A DNA stretch of 64,000 bases from NCBI GenBank assembly GCA_963556145.1, contig OY744461.1, positions 5,528,891 to 5,592,890 on the forward strand. The letters run 5' to 3'. Made by a program: the position numbers and the translations under genes. Positions 22,801 to 36,290 of the stretch are shown here, piece after piece (the stretch's first letter is position 1; each line of letters starts with the position of its first letter). The notes below the pieces were generated by a model that worked only from the letters and a program-made list of their open reading frames with translations, searched no databases and was not told where the DNA came from. This stretch comes from Hygrocybe punicea. Taxonomy: Eukaryota > Basidiomycota > Agaricomycetes > Agaricales > Hygrophoraceae.

Positions 22801-25800
22801 GAAAATTCTGACTTTCAGAAAAGATTAGTGGAATATTTGGAAAGTTTGTGTGTAGGACAATTCATGACAGGTTCTAAAGATGAGGTATCACAGAAAATGG
22901 AACAGACAATGTCGAAACCTGAATATCAACTACCAACATGTGTCATGCCAGATCCACCATCATATAATTGTTCCATGAATTGTCAATATCACAACAAAAG
23001 ATCAACATGGTGGCAAAGGTTTCAAGATGTTGTAGATGATCTTTTATTGCGATTAAATGTACATAACAGGCATGATGGCAAAAAAAAGCCATACTGTCTT
23101 AATTCGAAAGGTGAATGTAAACGACGATTTCCCCGTGATATCTTTCAACAAACTTTTGTAGAACCTACCTAACACTGGTGCTCTCAACCTCAAGCATGGT
23201 GAACCTTGGATGAACATGGTGACACCTGAAGTTACATATATGCTACGATGCAATTCTGATGTGACCAGCTTATTATCAGGTACTGCTATAAAGGCCATAG
23301 TTGCATACATAACAGATTATATTACAAAATTCTCCTTGAAGACCTATAGCATTTTTGAAGTGATAAAAAGTATTTTTGATAAGAATTCCGAAATGATTGG
23401 TGGCGACCTGAAAAGAAAAGACAAAGTCAGAAAGCTGTTTACACAAATAGTCAATTCACTCACCTCCAAAATGGAAATTGGTGCTCCAATGGCTTCATTA
23501 TATGTCCTTGGAAATCCTGATCACTACACCAGTCATAAATTCGTGCCATTCTTTTGGAGATCTTATGTTAAAGAGGTTATCAGTGCATGGTCTGATGAAG
23601 AAATTCCTAATATATGTGAAGACCAAAATAATGCACAAAAGGTTGTTATTGGTAAGAATAATGGCGCATACATTGGACTTTCCAAAGTAAATAATGATAT
23701 GTTCAGACCCGCCTTGTATGATAATGTATCACTGTATGACTGGATACGTCTTGCCACTATGGAACCAAAGAAAAGACGCACCAAAACAAAGACCAAAAGG
23801 GCCAGAAAAGAACCAGTGCAAAACCAAATTTTTGACAATCTAGGCTGTGATGATTTGTCTGACTCTTGCACTGAACCTACTAATGTTGACTATTCCAGTG
23901 ATGACATCAGACAAGTTGATAATGATATACTCATGGAGATAGATGAAATTCCAAAACCTGATAGTTTGAATAGACATGCAGGCACAGAAATAGCTGATAA
24001 AACAAATGAAGTTGATCTTAATAAATTGACAAAATTTGAAAATGATTATACTTTACATCCCAATCATCCACAATATCTTACCCACCATGCCAAAATGAAA
24101 GGGAATGATCCTTTCATAGTTCCTAATTTTATTCCAAACACTTTGCCAAGGGCTGACCGTGGTGATCGAGAATATTATTGTTGTACAATGTTAACGTTTT
24201 TCAAGCCATGGAGAAGTGGCAAAGAACTCAAAAGTAAATTACAAACATGGGATAATGCTTTTATAGACCACGAGTTTTCTAAAAGAGAACTAGAGATCAT
24301 GAAATACTTTGGTCTGCGGTATGAATGTTTGGATGCAAGAGATGATTTCTCTGCTAAACGTCAGAAGAATAATACTGCAAATATAAGGTATTCATGGGCG
24401 ACCTCAAATGGTCTTGATGAACTGGATGACATGCACAATGCTGAATTTGCATTTAATGGCGACGATTTCAACAACAATATTGATGAAGACAATAATGACA
24501 CGGAAATACTCCTGAAACTTGGTCAAAAAGGACAAAAGAGGAAAGATCAAATGCTGATAGCTGAAAGAACTTTGAAAAGGTCAGGGTGGCTCGATGATTG
24601 TATTGATGGTACCCCAGATATAGGACCGTTGATACCTATAGAACCACCTGTAGTACAATCAGCAAAATTGTGGAGAACTGCAGTCCTTGCAAAGAAAAAG
24701 GAAATCATCGATGACAGAAATAAAAATTTACCAACAAACACAGCAACTATAAATAAATTGGGAAATTTTCAATATAATGATGTCAAGATAGTGGATGCAG
24801 CATACATCAACCATATGTTTATTCCTGCAAACAGAGCTGATCGTCATCTTATTGATGTAACTATCAATGATTACAAGTTGAACACTGACCAAAAGAGAGC
24901 ATTTCATATCATTGCGAATCACTCTACCTTGATTAACGGTTCTGATAAGCTACGCATGTATCTTGGTGGGATGGCAGGCACAGGGAAATCACAAGTCATC
25001 AAAGCATTGACTAGTTTTTTTGGTAAACACAATGAAAATCATCAATTTGTGGTTCTTGCACCAACCGGTGGTGCTGCTGCCCTTGTAAATGGATCCACAT
25101 ATCACTCCATTCTTGGAATTAATCAGGGAGGATCATCTCGTTCCCTTGCACAAGTACGTGCCAATCTTGATGGTGTGGATTACATTTTCATTGATGAGGT
25201 GTCAATGTTATCTTGCAGAGATATGTATAAAATCAGTGCTCAGTGTGCAAAAGCACGTGGTGTTTATGATGAACCCTTTGGTGGCATTAATATGATATTT
25301 GCAGGAGATTTTGGCCAACTTCCACCAGCTATGAGTGGTGCTCCTTTATACTCTGGAACCGTTGGTGTCCAAATCAATTCCAGTCAAACTATAGCAAATC
25401 AGGAAGCGGCTATAGGCAAAGCTCTTTGGCATCAAATAACAACAGTTGTTATATTACGTGAAAATATGAGACAAACCAATCAGTCAGAAGAAGATGTCCA
25501 ACTGAGGCTTGCTTTGGAAAACATGAGATACAAAGCATGTACTCCCAAAGATATTGCATTTCTTCGTACTCGTGTTGCAGGAAAAGGTCCAAATGATCCA
25601 AAATTAGCCCAAAAGAAATTCAGGAATGTGTCAGTTATAACTGCATTGAATGCACAAAAAGACAAAATCAATGAACTTGGTATTCAACGTTTTGCTGCTG
25701 AAAATAGGAGACCATTAACATCATTCTATTCCATAGACAGTGGAATGATCCTACTAGTTCCAATAGCAAAAGAAAATCTCATCACATGTCAACAATTTTG

Positions 25801-27610
25801 GATCCTATTCGACACACAAAGATATTGGAACCTTCACTCCAAAAGCTACTTTGGAGCCAACCACATGCATCATCCTCTGATCATATACCAGGAAGATTGG
25901 ACTTATGTGTAGGCATGCCAGTGATGGATGCTGAGGAACAATGATGCAACAGAGTGCTGCATTACCAAAGGAGCAGAGGGCATAGTTGTGGGTTGGCAGA
26001 GTGCAATAGGTCCTGAGCAACAAACTGTACTGGACACTTTATTTGTCAGATTATTGAATCCTCCAAAAAAAATTAACATAGAAGGACTTCCTGAAAATGT
26101 TGTGCCGATTACAAAACATGTCACTTCCACCATGTGCTCATTACCCAATGATGATGTGATATCTTTGTCAAGAGAACAAGTGTTGGTACTACCTAATTTT
26201 GCAATGACTGATTATGCATGTCAAGGACGTACTCGTCCTAACAATGTAGTTGACCTCAGTAGTTGTAGAAACCACCAATCCTATTATACTTGCTTATCAA
26301 GAAGTGCTTCTGCAGCAGGAACTATCATCATGCAAGGCTTTGATCCTAAAGTAATTACTGGGGGTGCTTCTGGATATCTCAGGCAGGAATTCAGAGAATT
26401 AGAACTGCTTGATGAGATTACCAAACTGAAATATCAAGGACTCTTACCAGACCATGTCAAGGGAGATCAGCGAAATTCTATCATTGATCAATTTAGAAAA
26501 TGGAAAGGAAAGTCATATATTCCAAAAAACATTCATCATGCTATCGCATGGAAAGCCACGGAGCAACTAAATCAATACACAACACAGCCCTCTCCATGGC
26601 AATTAATTAAACATATGAACAAAAATCAAAAGGCAGATTTCAGAAACCTCAACTTTGTTCCTGCAAAAGGAACTGTTCCAATCACTGTCACTCATAAAAA
26701 TTCGACGGCCAATGTATTGCAAAATAAAAAACGAAAATTACAACAAGTTGTAAGTTCATCTTCCATGGTGAAAAAAAGACGAAAAACAAGTACTATTGAA
26801 TTAAATGAACCAAAAGGGTTTATATGGGATGCGGAAGATTGGAGCTGTGCTTATGATTCACTCTTTACAATATTACTAGCAATATGGAATGAAGATCCAT
26901 CAAGTTGGAAAAAAAGATTCAATAGCATCAATGAAATATTAAAGATTTTGAGCTTAGGATTCAAACGATCCAAGAATCACACAACAGATTTAGAAACAGT
27001 TAGAAATACAATCAGACATTTATTGCATCAAGATAAACCCGAAATATTTCCTTATGGTCAAGTTGGCATTGCCATAAGTGATTTGGCCCATTATATAATG
27101 AAAGCAAATGAACCAATGACTTCAACTTGTCTTAAATGTATCAATTGTGAAAACATAACCATTCTGGAAAATGATAGATGTGACGCCATCTTTCATTGTT
27201 CATATTCATTTTCTGGAACAATCTCAACATGTCTTGCTCAAATCATAGTTAATAGACAATGGCACAAATGTCAATTGTGTTGGGGAGAGATTACTAAATT
27301 TATTGCATTTAACAAAATTCCACCTCTAATCATGTTTACAGTTGACTCTATTGAGAATTTAATAATTAGTCAAGTTATAAACTTGTCAATTGATGACATA
27401 TCCACTGCTTACACATTGAGAGGAATTGTGTACTTTGGTGATGCACATTTTACTGCCCGCATATTCATCAACAGTATGGTATGGTTTCATGATGGTATAT
27501 CAACCAGATCAATTTGTATTAATGAAGGTGATATAGATGACTTTTCAAATATTAATTTATTGTCATGTAATGGTAATAATGCTGTACTGTTTATATATGC
27601 TCAATCTTAA
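19864..27610 (+). pseudogene. Helitron Rep-helicase with C-terminal USP-like domain, broken
   Basis: Order: an N-terminal part with hydrophobic runs; a Cys-containing region ending LANGLWMGRIPAQL (like the DUF6570 region of Helitrons); a Helitron_like_N Rep region with the HUH motif HLH at 22732-22740 and the tyrosines of AYITDYITK near 23310; a PIF1-type helicase with Walker A GMAGTGKSQ (24968-24994), FIDEVS near 25190 and IFAGDFGQLPP; and a USP-like end with Cys at 26846, His at 27446 and Asp at 27491. It would nick, unwind and transfer one strand in rolling-circle transposition. Lesions: TAA 21391, TAG 21628, TAA 22714, a 4-bp duplication near 23164, a -1 shift near 25735 and a +1 shift near 25925. 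The frame is otherwise well kept. Confidence 0.9.
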
Positions 27611-27639
27611 TATGTGTTCTCTTGCTAAAAGAAGGGACG

Positions 27640-27680
27640 AGTAACATGCCATGCAAAGCAATGGCCCACACCCCACTAGT
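27640..27680 (+). terminator. Helitron 1 3' hairpin and CTAG terminus
   Basis: GCCATGC, a short AAA loop, then GCAATGGC (one bulged A), and 8 to 10 bases later CTAG followed by T. This is the rolling-circle termination signal of Helitrons. A near match with the same hairpin lies on the minus strand at 57940-57992. Confidence 0.85.
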
Positions 27681-28464
27681 CAGAGATCTTGAAGTGTTGT
27701 GCTCCTGCTCTAATGGCCATCAGATTCAGTGCTCATTTGGCTCCTTCAATTTCACCCAAAATCCTTCGTGATATAGACATGATTGATAGCTGATATAGTG
27801 TACTTTTACCATATGTATTCACTTTAGCCCTAAGATTACTGTAACTGACACTAGAATCCAGATAAAAGTTGTTGCAACTCAAAATCAGCCTATTTTTGAT
27901 GTAATCAGTCTTCTACTTGGGAAACGGCTGAGTGGATTCCCACCAAAGTTGGTCAGCACCTGGATTATATGGACAAGATGCTGAGAAATGAATTTGGTCC
28001 AAATCTGCGTCAAATTAAAGCCTCTGAAACTTTTTGTCTCAAGGATTGCACGTTTCTCAAGGAGTGCTAGATGCCTGTAATCAAATTAAATTCTGAATGT
28101 CTCCAGCCCACTGCTTCCCTCACACATACCCTGGAGCCGATCATCAATGCAATAGTAGACAAAGTAACCAAAAAGGTCAAAAACAATTTAGAAGGCACCA
28201 GGATCCAGTTCCAGCAACTGAGGACTTTACACTCCCCCACACATCCTCCTGGAGTCAACCAGGAATACCGAGTATTTACCAGGAATTTATCAGGAATTTA
28301 CCAGGACTAGCCAGGGATGGCTTCCAGCCAAATTCTGAGTCCCCCACTCAAATTTACAAGGAATCCTGGTAAAATCCACCAGAAATTCCCAGGGATTGAC
28401 TGGGACTTTACCAGGACTTCCTGGTTACGAGTTCTTTTAATTTATTAAAAGACTTGTTCTTTAT
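27681..28464. other. Spacer with short ACCAGGAATTTA repeats
   Basis: No gene. Between about 28250 and 28435 there are many variants of ACCAGGAATTTA and CCAGGGATT on both strands, probably the remains of a small repeat element. Confidence 0.5.
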
Positions 28465-28920
28465 CAGACCTGGTTCAGTGAGGGTTTGTAATTAATTAAT
28501 TAATTAATAAAGTTGATCGCCTATAGACAGAATTTTTTTGGGCAAGAGATATGATTCTACTTCTGATACTGGAAAATAAGATGCAGTTGGGGCCATGTGT
28601 GGACAAGCTTACACAAGCATCCAACTATGAGTTGTCTCAGACAATACAAACTACCTTCCAATTATATTCAAAATATTCATACTGACTTCAATTCTTCTCA
28701 GAATCAGCTGAAAATTGAACTGCTGACTAAGATAACCATTTTGGGCAAGGTGTGACAGTCACATGTGACCGATCTAACCATATCAGGTAATCTTTGATAT
28801 TATATACCAAATTTTTTGCTGATCACAATGGTGATAGTCACATGTGACCAGTCTAACCATATAAGGCAATTTTACACAAAGTTTGCTAAATTTTATATTG
28901 ATCACCATAACATTCATTGC
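28465..28920 (+). repeat. Dispersed repeat R1, forward copy
   Basis: Begins CAGACCTGGTTCAGTGAGGG, then a TTAA-type microsatellite, and includes two TCACATGTGAC words. A reversed, diverged copy occupies about 46340-46821 inside the Tc1/mariner-type element. No coding capacity. The matching start on both copies suggests a true element end. Confidence 0.75.
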
Positions 28921-29732
28921 ACATTACAAATGTAATTATATAACACAATAATACATAGTTTATCATATGTTTTGGTCCTTGTACTGTCATTTGAGCTTTA
29001 GTAAATAAAGACAAATAGATGTAAATAAAGACAAATAATATGCTCTCTTATGAATATTATCACTAGACATTTATAAGTGATGTTACAACTTGGTCATAGG
29101 ACAAACAAATACAAATAAATAAGCTCAATATGGTTAGATTACTTTGTATTCCAATTTTGGTTTTGGTCAAGTTTCTTACATAATCATGATTATGATCACC
29201 ATTTGAACCCAGACTTTGAACCTTATTGTGCTTTTGCCTCTTAAACCTGAATCACCACATTCCCCATTTGGTGTGTTAAGTCCATGTTTTTTCACCTTTT
29301 TGGCTCGTTTAAGCTCAGTTTTCCATATTCAGACTCCGAAAAAAAGCGATTTGGATCAGGTGATGTCCCTGCACCATTCAGGGTCCAATGCTGATGTAAT
29401 ATTTCCTTTTATAGACAAAAAGTCGAAAATTCTGCAGATTTTCATGTCTTTTCTTTTCTCTGGCTCTGTGTTGTATCTTGGACCACTGGTAATGTCTTTG
29501 ATTGGTGTAAATTATCATTGGTTGACATAATCTATCATTTGATAGCCAATCTCCCTGTCAACATTCAAAGTATGTGGAAATTTCACATTTTTTCACCTTT
29601 TTAGATTCTATAAGCTCATTTGTTAACCTATAGGTTTACAGTGGATCCTTTCTAGCTCAGGTATGAATCTTTTACTATCTATGATCAAATGTTTACAAAA
29701 TATATCCTTACTTAGCCTCAAAATACAAAATT
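28921..29732. other. AT-rich spacer upstream of Helitron 2
   Basis: No gene supported. The 5' terminus of Helitron 2 should lie in or near this stretch but cannot be placed. Confidence 0.4.
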
Positions 29733-30959
29733 TTGTGGATTCTTTCCATTTTTACTAGTCTGTGTGCTGGACTTTGTATTGGTATGTTATTTATTTATCT
29801 TCTCCAGATATATTTGACATATCCATATTATGATCTAGCATTTGTTTTCAAAAAAATTATAAACCTGTTCACAAAAATGTTAAAAATGTCATCATTGTCA
29901 CAATGTCTTATGATTTTTATCATTGCAATGTCTTGGGCACAATGTGCTGTCACTGGGATTGGCCTTGTGCTTCCTTCAAATGTCATACAAAATGTCCCTG
30001 TCACACCAAATGTCTCTGTCATACAAAATATCATTCTGTGCCCTGTTCCTTTGAATTTTTATAAAGACAATTTGCCAAAGTATGAAAATCCCACTTATTT
30101 ACCAAGTTTAATCCCATTTCATCATATTGGTCTCCAGTCCACTTCTTCCTTCACATCACGAAACCCTGAAAAAATCACAAATATCCACAACAGCACTGAA
30201 TTTGTTGTTTCTAGTTGTAAATCTGCTCATCCATTTTTTGTATTTGAACTATATGCCAGAATCTTCTTGAACATGTTTGATTTGCTTTCTGTGTATCATT
30301 GTACAACCAGCATTGCTAATAAGTGCATGTATATTAAGTTGAAACTTCAACAGAATCTGTTCAGAAAACATGACTTCAGAGCTTATTTAAATGTAAACAA
30401 ACTACCTATATTAGCAAATGGAGCAATACTGCTGTTTGTCCTAGTTCTGCATCATTTTCTAGCTTTTCAAATGGCTGGTCACTATATTTGCAATAAAACT
30501 TCGAAATTATATGACATTTTCAAGTCTGAAAATATATCCTGTAATTCTAACCTTGATATTGAATGCATTGGTGGAGGCAAAGCAAATATATTCTCATTTC
30601 ATAAACTAATGCCTGCTTCAACCAATGACAATGCTAGTATGGATGCAGCTAAATATAAATTCCACTCTTACATGCCAAAAAGTGAAGCACTCTCATTGAA
30701 AACATCATCTGAAAAATCACTTGTAATTGTAAATCACCCATTTGAATTGTTGATTCCAAAGTTGACCATTGCCAACTTGAAAGTAATTGTAGCCCATCGT
30801 AGCATTCTTGTCCACTCAAAAATGAATCAGGCATCAATTCAAACTGCAATACAGAATCATGTGTGCGCCAACTGTCCTGAATTTGTATCAATCTTTGAAT
30901 TTGTTAATGAAGAAGTAATTGCAATGCACAAGAAAACCTCAAACACCAGCGTAGTCAAT

Positions 30960-31430
30960 AAATTTAAAGTACAACATCCTGACAAATATGCACAACGAAA
31001 TCTAGCAGCCATGCAGAAATTTCACAATAAACACCCTGATAAGCATGCCAAACAACATCTAGTAGCTGTGCAGAAATAGCAGAGTGAAAATCCAGAGAAA
31101 CATGACAAACAACATCTAGCAGCTGTGCAGAAATTTCAGAGTGAAAATCCTGACAAACATGTAAAGCAAAATCTGGCAGCTGTACAAAATTTTCAGAGTG
31201 AAAATCCTGACAAACATGCAAAGCAAAATCTGGCAGCTGTACAAAAATTTCATGTGGAACATCCTGAGAAGCATGCAATACAAAACCTTGCAGCTGTTAC
31301 AAAATTCAAAGTTGATCATCATGACAAGCATCTGCAACACACGTTAGATGCAGTTAGAAGACATACCATAAACCACCCTGAGCAGCATGCACAAACAAAT
31401 CAGATTGCTGTTCAAACATACAGAGATAAT
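30960..31430 (+). repeat. 60-bp tandem repeats coding for 20-residue units
   Basis: About seven units of the form KFQSENPDKHAKQNLAAVQ follow each other in the Helitron 2 reading frame, with degeneration at both ends. Helitron 1 has a short charged stretch at the same place but no array. The units are His/Lys/Gln-rich and probably helical. One unit carries the TAG at 31077 in place of a Phe codon. Confidence 0.9.
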
Positions 31431-34019
31431 ATTCAATTCCCTCCAGAACCACCTTCAGCAAAATTGCAACACTCTATAATTTCAGGATTTTGTAGTGATG
31501 CCTCTCCCAACAAATTTATTGAATCTGGTTGTGCTGTCTGTGGAAGATTAACACCAATCCTGGAATTGCAAAGCTACACAGACTTGAATTTTAGTTGTTT
31601 GAAACAAGCTGGTATAACTCAAAAAGAGCGCTTCTCAATAAATGATCCAATTGAATCTTCAGATAGCCCTGTAATAATTGAAGATCTCCATGGCATTTGC
31701 AAGAAGTGTTGCAAATCTTTGGTCAGAGGAAAATGCCCAGCTATGTCTCTGGCAAATGGTTTATGGCTTGGACAAATTCATAATGAATTAACTAATTTGT
31801 CTTATGCAGAACAACTGTTAATTACTAGAGTGAGACACAATAGATGCATGGTTAGGGTTTCTTCAGGAATGCACAAGATGAGAGCAAAATGCCATTACAT
31901 TTGCCAATCCAACTCCAAAGATTTTTGACATTTTACCCCCACCTGTTGATGAGTTGGATGAAGTACTTGCATTCATTTATACTGGACCATGCAAACCTAC
32001 CAAGTCTGATTTTGAGAGAACACCATTGCTTGTTAGAAGAAACAAAGTTGCAACTGCTTTGAATTGGTTGAAACTGAATCATTGTGACTATTTTGACCTG
32101 GAGATTTCAGAAGAAAACTTGAAGCAGTATCCTGAGAATGACATACCAGTTGTGGTAAATTACAGACAATCATTCATTAACAAAAACCCAGAAGCTACTG
32201 CTGTTAATGACATGGAAGAAGAAGAAGGAACTGAGACTGGCATGTGTCCATTTGTAGTTCATGGTCTAACAGGTGAAGAGTACTCTACCAAAAGTATCAA
32301 AGCCATAAAAGCTATTGCATTAAAACATGTGATGGATAAGAAGAATATTTTGGAAATTGGACATGAGAGTGATCCACAATCCATCTATAACAATCCTCAG
32401 TTGTTTTCTCAAATGATGCCATGGTTGTTTCCCTATGTACTTGGTGAAATTGGTAACTCACTGATTCAAGGCAAAATTTCTGAAATCAAACACAAGAGAC
32501 ACTTGTTAATGTACTATGACAAGAGGTTTCAAAAAGATCCACACTTTCCTTTAATTGCATTCAACCATGAGCAAATGAAAGAGTCTACAACAGGTGGCTA
32601 TTTATTAGCTGAAAAGGCAAAATTTGAACACATTTCACAAAGATTGATGGATGTTGATCTTGGAGTGTTGAATAACATTGCTAGAAAAATGGAAGATGGT
32701 GAACATGTCACTCCAGAAACAGATGAAGAGAAGTTATGTTTCTAATTAATTAAAGACATTGATCAGGTAGGAAGTCATGTCAAAGGATCACTCACAAGCA
32801 AGAAATATATGAGAAATAAAGTATGGTCTCTGATGTCCTTTGTGGGTGCACCTTCCTGGTTCATTACATTTTCACCTGCAGATAACATGCACCCACTCTC
32901 CTTATATTTTGCTGATACAAAAGAAACCTTTACACCAGAGCTTAGAGGATATGATGAGCGGTACAGACTTATTGCAGAAAATCCAGTGGCTGGTGCTAGA
33001 TTCTTCCACTTTATGGTAGAACTATTTATCAAACATGTTCTTGGTATTGGTTCAAAGCATTCTGGCTTTTATGGTCACACCAAGGCATACTATGGCACAG
33101 TAGAGCAACAAGGACGTCTCACACTTCACATGCACATGCTACTATGGCTCAAGGGATGTCTGTCACCTCAGGAAATCAGAGACAAAATAATGGATCCCAC
33201 CTCAAACTTTCAGCAAGCCTTTGTAGAGTATCTAGAAAGTGTGCACATTGGTGAATTCATGACTGGCACAATGGATGAAGTGAAAGCTAAAGTCAACCAT
33301 AAGTCTGAACAAGAAGACTATAAGGATCCCACTCAGACTCTGCCTGAAGCACCCCCACTTATGTGTACAGTTCAGCATGATGTGAACATTGACAACAATT
33401 GTAATGATTGTAAACAGGTCAATTCATGGTGGGGCAGATTTGCAAACACTGTTGATCATTTGATTTTATGCTCCAATGTTCATAATTGTGACAGAAATGG
33501 TTCAAACAATGAAAAAGTGCAGAGAAAAGATAGACCCAGTTGCATGAACAAACATGGTAAATGCAAAGCTAGATTTCCCAGACCTTTGTTTGAATCAACA
33601 CAAGTAGACCCAAAGACTGGTGCATTGAACATGAAAAAGGGAGAAGCATGGATTAATACATTGACACCGCTTGTGACATTTTTACTTCGCTGCAATTCTG
33701 ATGTTACAAGTCTTCTTTCTGGTCCCGCAATCAAAGCAATTGTAGCATATATTTCTGACTATATTACAAAGCCTGGATTGAAAACATATAGCATATTTAA
33801 TACCATTAGAAGTGTGTTTGACAGAAACTCAGAAATGCTTGGTGGATCCATGAAAAGAAAAGACAAAGCTAGAAAAATCATCACCCAGATCATTAATGCT
33901 TTAACTGCAAAACTTGAAATTGGTGGACCAATGGCTTCAATGTATCTGCTTGGCAACCCTGATCATTATACCAGTCATGAATTCATTCCTGTTTATTGGA
34001 GAAACTATGTGAGAGAAGT

Positions 34020-34027
34020 CCAAAAAG
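34020..34027. repeat. Target duplication, left (CCAAAAAG)
   Basis: Identical to 39338-39345. One copy plus the flanks continues the Helitron reading frame without loss or gain. Confidence 0.9.
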
Positions 34028-34448
34028 CACTTCAGTCAACCACCTAGCCCCAACTAACTAGATGTAACACAACTCTGTAGGTGTTCCATCTAAGTGTTCA
34101 TATAACCATGGTACTCCCAAGGACAATTTATTGCCCCAGGGACATTCTGACTGTAGGCAAGCATAGGGTTATATTTTTATCCCTAGGGACAATTTCCAAA
34201 GAAGACCAAAGGCTGAATAGTTATCCCAAGGGATGATTTTGAGAAAGGATCATGGCCTGAAATATCATCCCATGGGACATATTATAATACCATCAGGGAG
34301 AATATATATTTTCCTGGGATATATTCTCAACCAGGTGTTGCCTCAGCTCAAGCTGATGTTTTTTGAAAAATGGCTATAACATTGTAAATAAAATAGGTAA
34401 AATTATGAAAATATTTGTGTGCATAGATTAAAAGGCCTAGGGACTGTA

Positions 34449-34735
34449 ATTTCATCCCTTGGGATATGTATTTCATTCCTTGGGATATTTATTTCGTCCC
34501 TTGGGATATTTATTTAATCCCTTGGGATATTTATTTCGTCCCTTGGGATATTTATTTCATCCCTTGGGCTATTTACTTTATCCCTGGGGATATTTATTCC
34601 GTCCCTTGGGATATTTATTTCATCCCTTGGGCTATTTACTTTATCTCTGGGGATATTTGTTTTATCCCTTGGGACATTTATTTTATCCCTTGGGACATTG
34701 ATTTTATCCCTTGGGATATTTATTTTACCTGAGAA
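34449..34735. repeat. 21-bp minisatellite, left arm of foldback element
   Basis: About 13 units of ATTTATTTCGTCCCTTGGGAT with variants. Each unit holds the palindromic core CCCTTGGG/CCCAAGGG. The right arm (38391-38925) has about 25 units in reverse. Confidence 0.9.
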
Positions 34736-35095
34736 AAGCCCATGGGACATATAGAATATCCCATGGGATACTTATCTTGTCTAGAAAACAGCCCATGGGA
34801 CATGTAGAATATCCCATGGGATACTTATCTTGTCTTAGAAAACAGCCCATGGGACATAGAACATCCCTTGGGATACTTTCACTATTACAGAAACAGCCCA
34901 TGGGACATGAAAAATATTGCTTGGGATATTTACGTTAACCAAGAAAAAGCCCATGGGACACATAAAATATCCCATGGGATATTTACTTTACCCACAAAAA
35001 AGCCCATGGGACATATAAAATATCCCTTGGGATACCTTTGCTATCGAAGAAACAGCCCATGGGACATATAAAATATCCCTTGGGATATTTACTTT
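34736..35095. repeat. Minisatellite of about 55 bp with CCCATGGGAC, left arm
   Basis: Seven copies of AGCCCATGGGACATATA followed by ATATCCCWTGGGATA and a T-rich link. The reverse-complement array lies at about 37857-38390 with about ten copies. Confidence 0.85.
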
Positions 35096-35519
35096 ACTCA
35101 AAAAAGCTCCAATCTACAGGCTGGTGGGACTGCCTGCTTGCTCAGCATCTGCCAAGTCACACAATAATAATCATAGCAATGCCACATGTTACATAATTTT
35201 AATTTACCAACCACTCAAAATAGACATAGCAAATTAAATAATTATTTTCACTAAATACATGGTATTCTAATTTATAAGGGGAGAGACAGGGAGGTGGAGG
35301 AGAGGAGAGGAGAGGGGGAATGGCAGGAGGAATGGCAGGGGGTGGGCAGGGGGAGAAGGGGCAGGAGGTGGATGGGAGGTGGGGATGGTGGATGGACAGC
35401 ATAGGCAGGGGGAGAAGGGGTAGGAGACAGCCAGGGGGAGAATGGAAAGGAGGAGGGAGGAGGGGGAGGGGAAAGGAGGGAAAGGGAAGGACCAACAATA
35501 CATACCGGTGTTCCCCTGG

Positions 35520-36290
35520 TGTCCACGCCCCTCCGCATCCTCGGCCTTGTCCCCGTCCCCGTCCTCGTCCTCGTCCTCATCGTCCCCGTCGTCCTTGTCG
35601 TCCCGGTCCCCATCGTCCTCGTCGTCCTGGTCCCCATCATCCTCGTCGTCCCGGTCCCCGTCGTCCTCGTCCTCGTCCTCGTCCCCGTACCCATCCGCCT
35701 TGTCCTTGTCCTCGTCGTCCCCGTCCCCGTTGTCCTTGTCCTTGTCCTTGTAGTCCCCGTCCCCGTCCCCGTCCTCGTCGTTACCGCGTGGCCCTGTTCC
35801 CGTTCGCGTTGTCGTTGCCGTCCCGTTTGCCATCCCGTCCTCGCCATTTCAGTCCTCGTCGTCCCTGCTGCCGTTGTCCTCGTTGTCCCGGTCTCCGTTG
35901 TCCTCGTCATCATCCCGGTCGTCCTCGTTTCCGTCGTCCGTTGCTCCCGTCCCCGTTCTCGTGCTCGCTGTCCTCGTCGTCATCGTCCCCGTCGTCGTCG
36001 TCGTCGTCGTCATCCTTGTTGTCCCGGGTTCCGCGGTCCTCGTCGTCCCGTTCCCCCGTCCCGATCGTCTTCATTTCCTCGTCCGTGTCGTGGTTCCCGT
36101 TGTCGTTGCCGTCGTCTTCCCCTTTCGCGCCGTGGTCGCGTTCGTTCGTTTACCCCTCGTCCTCATTCTCGTCGTCCCCGTTCTTGCTGTCGTGGTCGGC
36201 CTGGGTTGTCCCCGTTCTGGGCTGTGTCCTCCCTCCTTGTCGCCCGCATCCGCGTCTGCTTGTTTTGTTCGCGTTCGTTTGGCACGAGGG
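35520..36290. repeat. GTC/CTC-rich low-complexity tract inside foldback arm
   Basis: Long runs of GTCCTC, GTCCCC and CTCGTC. The mirrored tract at 37033-37435 reads GAC/GAGGAC and is cut off by the gap. Long open frames in all three phases are products of composition. Confidence 0.85.

Larger units (their letters stand above)
19864..27680 (+). mobile_element. Helitron 1 (autonomous type, decayed)
   Basis: A Rep-helicase coding region is followed 70 bp after its last stop by a hairpin (GCCATGC and GCAATGGC arms) and CTAG at 27677-27680, followed by T, the standard Helitron 3' end. The 5' boundary is only set by the first coding signal. The same 3' end occurs in reverse at 57.94 kb, which confirms it as a mobile terminus. 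Confidence 0.8.
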
